Position numbers and translations under genes: made by a program. Below are positions 1-7,536 of a stretch of DNA of 64,000 nt, in pieces (within the stretch, counting starts at the first letter, position 1; each line of letters starts with the position of its first letter). Under the pieces are notes generated by a model. That model searched no databases and had not been told where the DNA came from. It saw only the letters and a list, made by a program, of their open reading frames with translations. The DNA is taken from assembly GCF_000018685.1 (NCBI RefSeq), contig NC_010001.1, positions 3,562,001-3,626,000 of the forward strand. The letters run 5' to 3'. The stretch is from Lachnoclostridium phytofermentans ISDg. GTDB lineage: Bacteria > Bacillota > Clostridia > Lachnospirales > Lachnospiraceae.

Positions 1-164
1 ACTACTCTAAGGGTAGAGAAAACGAAAAGGTTGAAATTGATTATACCGAAAAAAAGAATGTGAAAAAACCAAGTAAAGGGAAACCAGGTTTTGTTGTTTA
101 TTACACTAACTACTCCCTTATTGCAATACCAGATATTAGTTCCTTAACCTTAGTCTCAGACTAG
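1..164 (+). CDS. rqcH: C-terminal end of NFACT-family RqcH (FbpA-like) ribosome quality-control protein, partial
   Basis: An open frame enters from the left edge (codons start at base 3) and stops at TAG 162-164. It encodes 53 residues ending in LTLVSD. The segment KVEIDYTEKKNVKKP followed by a GKPGFVVYYTNYS stretch matches the conserved end of the NFACT-R domain in Rqc2/RqcH/FbpA proteins. RqcH binds stalled 50S subunits and recruits Ala-tRNA to add C-terminal alanine tails. Only the tail is visible, so the NFACT-N and coiled-coil domains cannot be checked. hisK follows 45 bp downstream on the same strand. Confidence 0.75.
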   Translation, partial: YSKGRENEKVEIDYTEKKNVKKPSKGKPGFVVYYTNYSLIAIPDISSLTLVSD

Positions 165-209
165 ATCATGGGCTATAATATAATACACGTTTGAGAAAGG
201 ATCTTCCTC

Positions 210-1034
210 ATGATACTTGCTGATTTTCATACCCATACAAACTTTTCTACCGACTCTGATTACAGCCCCGAATCCATGATAGAGCGTGCTATCTCTTTGG
301 GTTTATCCACCTATTGCATTACAGATCACATGGATTATCGTTTTCCGCATGGAGATGAGGGTACCTTTACATTTTCTCCAGAGGATTATATAACACATCT
401 TCAAGAATTAAAAAAACGCTATGCAAATCAAATTGAGCTTTTAATTGGAATTGAGCTAGGTCTTAGAAATGAACCAGAACAAAAAGAAGAGGTACGTGAA
501 TATTATAATTCGTTATTATCCACCTATCCTTTTGATTTTGTTATAGGGTCTACTCATGTACTGCAAAATATTGATCCCTATTATAAAGAATTCTGGACAA
601 CGACTACAACAGAAGAAGGTATACTAGCTTACTTTCAGTCCATTGCTCATAATGCCAAATATTATCAAGGATTCCAGGTATATGGACACCTTGATTACAT
701 TATCCGCTATATACCAGATACTCTAAAGGCTTATGACTATCTTGATTATAAGGATATTCTGGATGAATGTTTAAAAGCTCTTATTGAGTATGGAATCGGT
801 ATTGAATGTAATACCTCTGGTTTTAAATACAAGCTTTCAAATCCTCATCCAAAAGCAGAGATTTTAAAACGCTATTTAGAATTAGGCGGTGAGATCCTAA
901 CAATTGGTTCTGACGCTCATAAGCCAGAACATATAGCTTATGATTTTACAGTAGCCAATGAGTTATTAACGAATCTTGGTTTTCGCTATTATACGGTATT
1001 CCGGGATAAGAAGCCTACGTTTGTGAAGTTGTAA
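210..1034 (+). CDS. hisK: Histidinol-phosphatase, PHP family (HisK type)
   Basis: Dephosphorylates L-histidinol phosphate to histidinol, the penultimate part of histidine synthesis, in the cytoplasm. The 274-residue protein carries the PHP metal-site motifs in order: DFHTHTNFS near residues 5-13, TDHMD near 39, IGIELG near 80, GSTHV near 114, YGHLDYI near 160 and GSDAHKPEH near 234-242. Length is typical of the HisK/HisJ branch. ATG at 210 has a GAAAGG ribosome site 11 bases upstream. No other his genes are adjacent. A block of 45-bp direct repeats begins at its stop codon. Other PHP phosphoesterases are possible, but the motif spacing fits HisK well. Confidence 0.85.
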   Translation: MILADFHTHTNFSTDSDYSPESMIERAISLGLSTYCITDHMDYRFPHGDEGTFTFSPEDYITHLQELKKRYANQIELLIGIELGLRNEPEQKEEVREYYNSLLSTYPFDFVIGSTHVLQNIDPYYKEFWTTTTTEEGILAYFQSIAHNAKYYQGFQVYGHLDYIIRYIPDTLKAYDYLDYKDILDECLKALIEYGIGIECNTSGFKYKLSNPHPKAEILKRYLELGGEILTIGSDAHKPEHIAYDFTVANELLTNLGFRYYTVFRDKKPTFVKL

Positions 1035-1230
1035 TACAGAAAGATGTACCTGGATATAAGCCAGATGAGGAAATTATTCTTATTTACAGATGTAGTAAGA
1101 TATAAGTCTGACAAGGAAACATTCGTATTGGCAGATGTACCAAGATACAGTCAGACAAGAAAACCATTCGTATTGGCAGATGTACCAAGATATTGTCTGA
1201 TAAGAAAACCATTCGTATTTGAAAGTACGC
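1032..1230. repeat. 45-bp tandem repeat block, about 4.3 copies
   Basis: The phrase ATTCGTATTGGCAGATGTAC recurs with exact 45-bp spacing: unit landmarks fall at 1076, 1121, 1166 and 1211, and a more decayed copy starts at the hisK stop. Because 45 is a multiple of three, one frame (1044-1235) stays open and would give 15-residue repeats (RKPFVLADVPRYSQT). That frame has no convincing ribosome site, so I annotate a DNA repeat rather than a gene. The block lies between hisK and the nucleotidyltransferase gene. Confidence 0.8.
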
Positions 1231-1267
1231 TATAAGTGTGTATGCACGTGTGGAGGGCAACTTTAAA

Positions 1268-1867
1268 ATGTTGGAAGGCTATAATTTAGATATTAATACA
1301 CAAATGAAAACTCTGGAAAATATTATTATGTCAAGCGAGATTATTAATACAGCTTTGAAACGAGCAAAGCAGTTAAACATAGATAATTACTACATCGGGG
1401 CAGGTTGTATAACACAAACAGTCTGGAACTATCTTTCTAATTATCCGTTGGATTATGGTATAAAAGATATTGATTTTGTTTATTTTGATAATTTAAATTT
1501 AGATTTTGAATCTGAAAATAGAGTTATCATGCAAGTAAAGCAATTATATTCAGCTTTAAGAATTGAGACAGACGTAAAAAATCAAGCAAGGGTTCATCTG
1601 TGGTATAAAGACCATTTTGGTTATTCGATTGAGCCATATACATCCCTTGAATCTGCTATAAATACATGGCCAACTACAGCTTCCGCAATTGGAATTAGGT
1701 TGGATAATAATAATGAATTTAAAGTGTATGCTCCATTTGGATTGAATGATTTATTTGGTAAAATCGTTCGAGCAAATAAATCACAAATCACAAAGCAAAT
1801 TTATGAAAAAAAGACAGCAAGTTGGTTAGGCAAATGGTCCGATTTAAAAGTTATTCCTTGGGAATAG
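1268..1867 (+). CDS. Nucleotidyltransferase-fold protein, DUF925/NTP_transf_6 family
   Basis: A 199-residue cytoplasmic protein of the COG3575-type uncharacterised nucleotidyltransferases. Visible signatures are GAGCITQTVWNYL, with the GAG nucleotide loop and VWN helix, followed by KDIDFVYFD, which holds the DxD metal-binding pair of the polymerase-beta fold. The conserved C-terminal APFGLNDLFGKIVRAN precedes a lysine-rich end. I place the start at ATG 1268 because GGAGGG at 1252-1257 lies 10 bases upstream. The frame is also open from a GTG at 1238 that has no ribosome site. The biological substrate of the family is unknown. The gene stands alone, downstream of a repeat block and convergent with mnmA. 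Confidence 0.7.
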   Translation: MLEGYNLDINTQMKTLENIIMSSEIINTALKRAKQLNIDNYYIGAGCITQTVWNYLSNYPLDYGIKDIDFVYFDNLNLDFESENRVIMQVKQLYSALRIETDVKNQARVHLWYKDHFGYSIEPYTSLESAINTWPTTASAIGIRLDNNNEFKVYAPFGLNDLFGKIVRANKSQITKQIYEKKTASWLGKWSDLKVIPWE

Positions 1868-1981
1868 ATAATAAGACTCCATCTTACCATTAAATATTTA
1901 TCAAAAAATTCTCATACAGTTCTTCTATTTATTATTTATTAACGTAGCAATAATCTTGTTGTGTTCATCAGTTAAATAATA

Positions 1982-2028
1982 AAAAGCGCATCTGACAGAA
2001 GTTTTTAACTTTAGGCAGATGCGCTTTT
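1982..2028. terminator. Bidirectional intrinsic terminator between convergent genes
   Basis: A 13-bp perfect stem, AAAAGCGCATCTG with CAGATGCGCTTTT, encloses a 21-base loop. It is A-rich on one side and T-rich on the other, and lies between the convergent nucleotidyltransferase gene and mnmA, so it can serve both. Confidence 0.85.
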
Positions 2029-2066
2029 AAATACCTTTTTAAACTTTTTAATACCCTTTAATGCTC

Positions 2067-3140
2067 TTATTTTATAATAGTTCCGCCACCAACAACGATA
2101 TCACCTTGATAGAAAACAACTGCTTGTCCAGGTGTAACCGCACGTTGAGGGGTTTCAAACTCACATGCTATTTCAGTGTCTGATACTTTACGAATCGTAC
2201 ACTTGGAGCCTTCATGATTATAACGAATCTTTGCGATAACTTCCATACCGTCTTCAAACTCTTCTACGGCCATCGCATTTAGTTTATTTGCAATCAAACG
2301 ATCTGTGAATATGTCATCATTACTTCCAATTACTACTTCATTTGTTTCAGGGCGAATTTCTACAACAAAAGCAGGGCGACCAAGTGCGATACCAAGTCCC
2401 TTTCTTTGGCCAACTGTATAATGAATGATTCCCTGATGTCTACCAAGGATATTCCCCTTCGTGTCTACAAAGTTACCAGGTATGATTTTCTGTCCTGTAT
2501 AATCTTCAATAAACCCTGCATAGTTATTATCTGGCACAAAACAGATTTCTTGACTATCTGGCTTATTTGCAACCAATAATCCTATCTTAGCAGCAATTTC
2601 ACGTACTTCTTCCTTGGTATACTCACCAACTGGCATCAATGTTTTGCTTAACTGATCTTGTGTTAAATTATATAATGCATATGTCTGGTCCTTCGCAGCA
2701 GTAGCGGATTTCTTTAATGCAAATCGTCCATTTGGTAAGGTTACGATTCTTGCATAATGACCTGTAGCGATATAATCTGCTCCAATTTGCAATGATCTTG
2801 TAAGTAGTGACTCCCACTTTACATAACGGTTGCAAGCAATACAAGGATTTGGCGTACGACCTGCCTGATATTCCTTTACAAAGTAATCCATAACGTTAGC
2901 CTTAAATTCTGATTTAAAATTCATCACATAATAAGGAATATCTAAAGAGTTAGCAACTCGTCTAGCGTCATCTACTGCGCTCAAGCCACAGCATCCTCCA
3001 TTTTCCTCTACTGTTTGGTTATCCTCATCCTGCCAGATTTGCATTGTAACACCAATGACATCGTATCCAGCCTCTTTTAAAAGGTACGCTGCTACTGAGG
3101 AATCTACCCCTCCAGACATACCAACTACAACTTTTTTCAT
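2067..3140 (-). CDS. mnmA: tRNA-specific 2-thiouridylase MnmA
   Basis: Installs the 2-thio group on wobble uridine 34 of tRNA-Lys, Glu and Gln, using ATP to adenylate the base and a persulfide as sulfur donor. The 357-residue protein has the PP-loop SGGVDSSV (residues 9-16), the catalytic region RTPNPCIACN with Cys100, and the second catalytic cysteine in SQEICFVPD (Cys200). Then come the VGQRKGLG motif and the C-terminal beta-barrel. The start is supported by GAGGT 5 bases before ATG. It lies just downstream of the iscU/iscS pair on the same strand, which fits since IscS supplies the sulfur. A terminator and a repeat separate them, so mnmA probably has its own promoter. Confidence 0.95.
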   Translation of the reverse strand: MKKVVVGMSGGVDSSVAAYLLKEAGYDVIGVTMQIWQDEDNQTVEENGGCCGLSAVDDARRVANSLDIPYYVMNFKSEFKANVMDYFVKEYQAGRTPNPCIACNRYVKWESLLTRSLQIGADYIATGHYARIVTLPNGRFALKKSATAAKDQTYALYNLTQDQLSKTLMPVGEYTKEEVREIAAKIGLLVANKPDSQEICFVPDNNYAGFIEDYTGQKIIPGNFVDTKGNILGRHQGIIHYTVGQRKGLGIALGRPAFVVEIRPETNEVVIGSNDDIFTDRLIANKLNAMAVEEFEDGMEVIAKIRYNHEGSKCTIRKVSDTEIACEFETPQRAVTPGQAVVFYQGDIVVGGGTIIK

Positions 3141-3277
3141 ATTTTACCTCATTTCTACGTATCTTTCCTCGCATCCGAAGTTTGTACCGTGGATTACGCA
3201 GGCAAAATTCTACCTCAAACCTATTTACTTACAATACCACTATAATACAAACAAATGCAAGCATTTGCTAGGCTCAT

Positions 3278-3320
3278 ACAAGAAAAAGTACGCTCTGCAA
3301 ACTTTTCCCTGTCGTGAATA
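3278..3320. repeat. Dispersed 43-bp palindromic intergenic repeat, copy 1
   Basis: ACAAGAAAAAGT is followed, after an 11-base loop, by ACTTTTCCCTGT, giving near-perfect 12-bp arms, then GTGAATA. Related copies occur near 36728, 39244, 42497, 42641 and 47374. This copy lies in the 319-bp gap between mnmA and iscU, directly next to the iscU terminator. Confidence 0.6.
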
Positions 3321-3327
3321 AAAAAAT

Positions 3328-3373
3328 CAACAAGGCACTGTTCTATCCTAAGATTGAAAACAGCACCTTGTTG
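3328..3373 (-). terminator. Intrinsic terminator after iscU
   Basis: Arms CAACAAGGCACTGTT and AACAGCACCTTGTTG pair with one mismatch. On the minus strand the hairpin is followed by a run of seven T residues. It separates the iscS-iscU transcript from mnmA. Confidence 0.85.
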
Positions 3374-3459
3374 TTACATGTCAAGATGAGCTAGTGAGCA
3401 TCACATCTTGCTTTAATACATTGTTGTTTAATGCATATCTTGATGATTCGTATTTCGAA

Positions 3460-3900
3460 TTAATACTCTTCGTTTACTTCCTCTTCTTCATGAATGTCAT
3501 TCTTTGGCTTTTTTAAACCTTCAATTTGAATACCATTCTTTTCAGCATAATCCCAAAGAGCTGCATGGATTGCTTCCTCTGCCAATAAGGAACAGTGTAC
3601 CTTAACTGCTGGAAGACCATCAAGAGCCTCCATTACTGCTTTATTTGTTACTGTTAAAGCCTCTTGTACAGTAAGACCCTTCACTAATTCTGTTGCCATA
3701 CTGCTTGTTGCTACTGCTGCGCCACAACCAAAAGTTTTGAATTTTACATCTTGAATAACTTGGTTATCATCAATATCAAGGTACATTCTCATGATATCTC
3801 CACACTTAGCATTACCAACGGTTCCGACACCGCTCGCATTTTCTAATTCGCCAACATTTCTAGGATGTTGAAAATGATCCATAACTTTTTCTGTATACAT
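3460..3900 (-). CDS. iscU: Fe-S cluster assembly scaffold, IscU/NifU-like
   Basis: Holds nascent Fe-S clusters built from sulfur passed by the cysteine desulfurase. The three ligand cysteines are present: NAKCGD (Cys33), FGCGAA (Cys59) and VHCSLL (Cys103). The N-terminal DHFQHPRNVGEL stretch is typical. At 146 residues it matches single-domain clostridial NifU proteins; an acidic EEEEVNEEY tail replaces the longer NifU C-terminus. The start has GGAGG 7 bases upstream. It lies 51 bp behind the desulfurase gene in one transcript, closed by the hairpin at 3328-3373. Confidence 0.93.
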   Translation of the reverse strand: MYTEKVMDHFQHPRNVGELENASGVGTVGNAKCGDIMRMYLDIDDNQVIQDVKFKTFGCGAAVATSSMATELVKGLTVQEALTVTNKAVMEALDGLPAVKVHCSLLAEEAIHAALWDYAEKNGIQIEGLKKPKNDIHEEEEVNEEY

Positions 3901-3951
3901 AACTGTTCCTCCATTTTCTTTTCTAATATCTTGGTATGTTAATCTATCAAA

Positions 3952-5148
3952 TTATTCTGCACGATTCTTTGCTAACTTTTTCATAAAGTCTTCGTACAGT
4001 GGTGACATCTGTCTTAATTTATCTACAATCTCTTTTATCTGATCGATTGTGAAATCGATATCTTCTTTTGTTGTGTCCTCACTTAGAGTTAATCTTAATG
4101 AGCCATGTGCAATTTCATGTGGTAATCCAATTGCCAATAAAACGTGAGAAGGATCTAATGATCCAGAAGTACAAGCTGAACCACTGGATGCTGCAATTCC
4201 TTGCATATCGAGCATGATTAATAGAGATTCTCCCTCGATGAATTGGAAGCTTAAGTTTGCGTTATTTGGTAAACGATTCTTACTATGTCCATTTAATCTA
4301 GTGTAAGGAACTTCTTTTAATACTCGCTCAATAAGATAGTCTCGAAGTTCTATTTCCTTCTTGGTTCTTTCCTTTAAATTGGATGCTGCAAGCTCAACTG
4401 CCTTACCAAATCCAACAATACCTGGTACATTTTCAGTACCTGCTCTACGCTTTCTTTCCTGAGCGCCGCCGTGAACAAAAGAACGTACCTTAAGGCCATT
4501 TCTAATATAGAGGAAACCAATTCCCTTTGGTCCATTTAATTTATGACCACTGGCACTTAACATATCAATACCAAGTTCTTTCACATCGATTGGCAACTGT
4601 CCAAAAGCCTGAACTGCATCCGTATGGAATAAAATATTGTGCTGCTTCGCAATATCACCAATTTCTTTTACAGGCTGAATCGCACCGATTTCATTATTTG
4701 CATACATAATTGATATTAAGATAGTGGTTGGACGAATCGCAGCTTTTAATTGATCAAGCTTTACAATTCCGCTTTCATCCACATCGAGATAAGTAACTTC
4801 AAACCCAAGTTTCTCTAAGTACTCACAAGTATGCAAAACCGCATGGTGTTCGATCTTAGATGTAATAATATGATTACCCTTGTCACGATAAGCTTCTGCA
4901 ACACCTTTAATCGCCCAGTTGTCAGACTCAGATCCACCAGCGGTAAAATAAATCTCATTATTCTCACAGCCTATGGTCTTAGCAATGATATCTCTTGCTT
5001 CTGTTACTGCTTTTCTACTTCTCGTCGCGATTTCATATACGCTGGAAGGATTCCCATAATTCTCATAAAAATATGGTAACATGGCCTCTACTACTTCCGG
5101 TCTGGTCTGAGTGGTAGCAGCATTATCTAAATAAATCATTTTACCCAT
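3952..5148 (-). CDS. iscS: Cysteine desulfurase, IscS/NifS group I
   Basis: PLP enzyme converting cysteine to alanine and passing persulfide sulfur to IscU, MnmA and other acceptors. The 398 residues include NAATTQ at the start, the PLP lysine in SGHKLNGPKG (Lys203), RAGTENVPG and the persulfide cysteine in SSGSACTSG (Cys326). AGGAG lies 6-7 bases before ATG. It is first gene of the iscS-iscU pair. The 541 bp upstream, divergent to the SpoVB-like gene, contains a dyad at 5585-5599. No iscR-like regulator is present in the visible region. Confidence 0.94.
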   Translation of the reverse strand: MGKMIYLDNAATTQTRPEVVEAMLPYFYENYGNPSSVYEIATRSRKAVTEARDIIAKTIGCENNEIYFTAGGSESDNWAIKGVAEAYRDKGNHIITSKIEHHAVLHTCEYLEKLGFEVTYLDVDESGIVKLDQLKAAIRPTTILISIMYANNEIGAIQPVKEIGDIAKQHNILFHTDAVQAFGQLPIDVKELGIDMLSASGHKLNGPKGIGFLYIRNGLKVRSFVHGGAQERKRRAGTENVPGIVGFGKAVELAASNLKERTKKEIELRDYLIERVLKEVPYTRLNGHSKNRLPNNANLSFQFIEGESLLIMLDMQGIAASSGSACTSGSLDPSHVLLAIGLPHEIAHGSLRLTLSEDTTKEDIDFTIDQIKEIVDKLRQMSPLYEDFMKKLAKNRAE

Positions 5149-5584
5149 TCCGATCTCCTCTTTTCTCTAACCTGTTTTAGTTTATTCTGACTTATTTTTG
5201 TCTATAAACATTTTTCTATTATTTCCATATGATATGAAATCATACGATATGACTAATACATTTGCTCTCTTTTATCATCTTTCAGATATCAAACCATCAC
5301 TTTTCCACTCTGCAGTGAATTTTCATCACTATACAGCTTCGGATTATCATGCTTATCACTATTCTTGCGAAGTAACACACTACAAGCTTTTGATATATTT
5401 TACGCATCGATGATTCTCTTGTGAAAGAAATGCCAAGGTCTTCACTATTTCCTGTCGGTATTTCTCTGACAATGTTGTCTTTTTTCGACAATTCGGTTAT
5501 ATCCTAGTGATTTACTATGATATCGTCATTTTACCCCCAGTTAATCGGTTTGTCAATCCCTGTAGTAAAAGATTTATGACATTT

Positions 5585-5599
5585 TGTGACCTTGTCACA
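5585..5599. promoter_or_regulatory. Candidate operator, perfect dyad in a divergent intergenic region
   Basis: TGTGACCTTGTCACA is a perfect 6-3-6 inverted repeat lying between divergent iscS and the spoVB-like gene, about 90 bp before the latter. It resembles CRP/FNR-family half-sites but has a 5-base rather than 6-base centre. Nothing else recognisable occurs in the 541-bp gap. Confidence 0.35.
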
Positions 5600-5689
5600 T
5601 CAACTTTGTTCTACAACGTATATCTTTGCACTTTTTGAATATATTTTAATAATTCCACTGTGCCAGACATCCAGGAGGAGACTGTACAC

Positions 5690-7219
5690 ATGAGTAAAAA
5701 TACAATTATCAAAGGGACCCTCATTCTCACGTTTGCAGGTTTGCTTACCAGGCTGATTGGATTTTTTTATAGAATCTTTTTGTCAAAGGCTTTGGGTGCT
5801 GAAGCCCTTGGTCTATATCAGCTCATTTTTCCTGTCTATGGTATCTGCTTTACTATTTATGCCTCGGGAATTCAAACAGCAATCTCAAAGCTTGTTGCCG
5901 AAGAAGCTGCAAAAGGCAGTACCAAAAGCGCAAAACGAGTTTTAAAAACAGGGATTTTACTATCTGTAACGATAGCTTCCATTATCTCAATCATCATTTA
6001 TAACTCAAGTGATTTAATCGCAACTAAACTTTTGCTTCATCCAGAGACTGCATCTTCCCTTCGCATACTTGCCTATGTTTTTCCATTTTGCGGTATCACC
6101 GCATGTATTAATGGTTATTACTTTGGATTAAAAAAGGCTGGTGTCCCTGCACTAACGCAGCTGGTTGAACAAATTATCCGAGTAGGATTCGTTTATTTTG
6201 CCGCACTTTACTTTGGCGGAGGTAAAATAAAAGCTACTTGTGAACTTGCGGTTGCTGGTATCGTATTCGGTGAGATTGCATCGAATATTTATAATCTAAT
6301 CTCATTAACCACACAAAAAAAAGAACCCAAAATTTCTAAGGGGGTAGAAAACCAATACCAAAGCCGTTTTCTTCACGCACTAGCAAAAATGAGCGTTCCT
6401 CTTACTGCAAACCGACTCTTTATCAGTGTTTTACATAGCTTTGAGGCAATTTTAATACCTGCCATGCTTCAAAAATCAGGGTTATCCGATTCTGAGGCAT
6501 TAAGCTTATTTGGTATCCTAAATGGTATGGCAATTCCTTTCTTGCTATTCCCATCGACGATAACCAACTCCCTCTCCGTTTTACTACTTCCAGCAATTTC
6601 GGAAGCTTCTGCGAAACAGAATACGAAACTTATTGCACATACCGTCTCAGTTTCCATCAAATACAGCCTTATCCTAGGTATCTTTAGCACTGGATTTTTC
6701 CTGTTCTTTGGATCGCCTTTGGGAATGTCTGTGTTCCATATTGAGGAAGCTGGAACTTACCTGGTGGTAATGGCTTGGCTCTGCCCATTTCTTTATACTG
6801 CGACAACACTAAGTAGTATCATAAATGGATTAGGTAAAGCTCATTTAACTTTCCTTAACTCGGTAGCGGGGCTATCCCTTCGTATTATATTGCTTGCCCT
6901 TATCATACCAAAGTTCGGTATCTATGGATATTTAATCAGTGTTTTAATAAGCCAATTATTAACCACTGCACTTGATGTTATTATTGTGGTAAAGAACATA
7001 CCTTTTAAATTTGATGCGATTAATTCTTTGCTAAAACCAGGTATAATTACCTTTTTCGCTTGCTCCGTCTTCTACCGTGCTTATCTATTTCTTAAAACGG
7101 TCTCTAAGATACCTGACGTTGCCTTAATTGTCTTATGTGCATTCGCACTTACCGCTATTACTTTGTATTTACTAAAAGCAACGAATGCGATTAAGATGGG
7201 TGAATGGAAAATAACTTAG
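5690..7219 (+). CDS. Polysaccharide flippase of the SpoVB / MurJ-like MOP superfamily
   Basis: A 509-residue polytopic membrane protein with about 14 predicted helices. The N-terminal KGTLILTFAGLLTRLIGFFYRIFLS segment is characteristic of stage V sporulation protein B and related oligosaccharide flippases, which move lipid-linked wall or polymer precursors across the membrane. ATG 5690 is preferred because CCAGGAGGAG ends 9 bases upstream; a GTG at 5660 in the same frame lacks a ribosome site. It stands alone, followed by a terminator. The family includes several paralogues (SpoVB, YtgP, YkvU), so assignment to SpoVB itself is likely but not certain. Confidence 0.8.
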   Translation: MSKNTIIKGTLILTFAGLLTRLIGFFYRIFLSKALGAEALGLYQLIFPVYGICFTIYASGIQTAISKLVAEEAAKGSTKSAKRVLKTGILLSVTIASIISIIIYNSSDLIATKLLLHPETASSLRILAYVFPFCGITACINGYYFGLKKAGVPALTQLVEQIIRVGFVYFAALYFGGGKIKATCELAVAGIVFGEIASNIYNLISLTTQKKEPKISKGVENQYQSRFLHALAKMSVPLTANRLFISVLHSFEAILIPAMLQKSGLSDSEALSLFGILNGMAIPFLLFPSTITNSLSVLLLPAISEASAKQNTKLIAHTVSVSIKYSLILGIFSTGFFLFFGSPLGMSVFHIEEAGTYLVVMAWLCPFLYTATTLSSIINGLGKAHLTFLNSVAGLSLRIILLALIIPKFGIYGYLISVLISQLLTTALDVIIVVKNIPFKFDAINSLLKPGIITFFACSVFYRAYLFLKTVSKIPDVALIVLCAFALTAITLYLLKATNAIKMGEWKIT

Positions 7220-7246
7220 ATAAACTCTTACATTTGGTTCTATCAT

Positions 7247-7290
7247 AAAAGTTGGGATATGTAAATGCTAAATTACATATTCCAACTTTT
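7247..7290 (+). terminator. Intrinsic terminator after the spoVB-like gene
   Basis: Arms AAAAGTTGGGATATGTAA and TTACATATTCCAACTTTT form a long stem with an 8-base loop and end in a T run. Confidence 0.85.
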
Positions 7291-7452
7291 TGTTATTAAA
7301 TTAATTCCATTTTATATCGGATGTTGCAGATTTTTTCTCCCTTAACACTATATTGATGAGTATCCTTTCGGTTACAAGCTATATAAGTAGGTTAATTTAA
7401 TAACCTATAGATAAATACAATATCCCTATTGTAACAATAAACGACATAATTT

Positions 7453-7507
7453 AAAAGAGATAGTTTGTTATTCTTTCAATTGAAAGGAGTAACAAACTAT
7501 CTCTTTT
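7453..7507. terminator. Strong bidirectional terminator
   Basis: An 18-bp perfect stem, AAAAGAGATAGTTTGTTA with its complement, has a 19-base loop and a long T run on the plus strand. It ends the minus-strand ATPase gene at 7537. With the hairpin at 7247-7290 it accounts for most of the 317-bp gap. Confidence 0.85.
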
Positions 7508-7536
7508 TTTTACAAGGACATAACAGTACTATCTTT

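Noticed and set aside
1044..1235. 63-codon repeat ORF after hisK
   Set aside because: No ribosome site and composed entirely of the 45-bp repeats; kept as a repeat and a finding rather than a gene.
5297..5491. 64-codon minus-strand frame upstream of iscS
   Set aside because: No ribosome site or conserved motif; overlaps another equally weak frame on the other strand.
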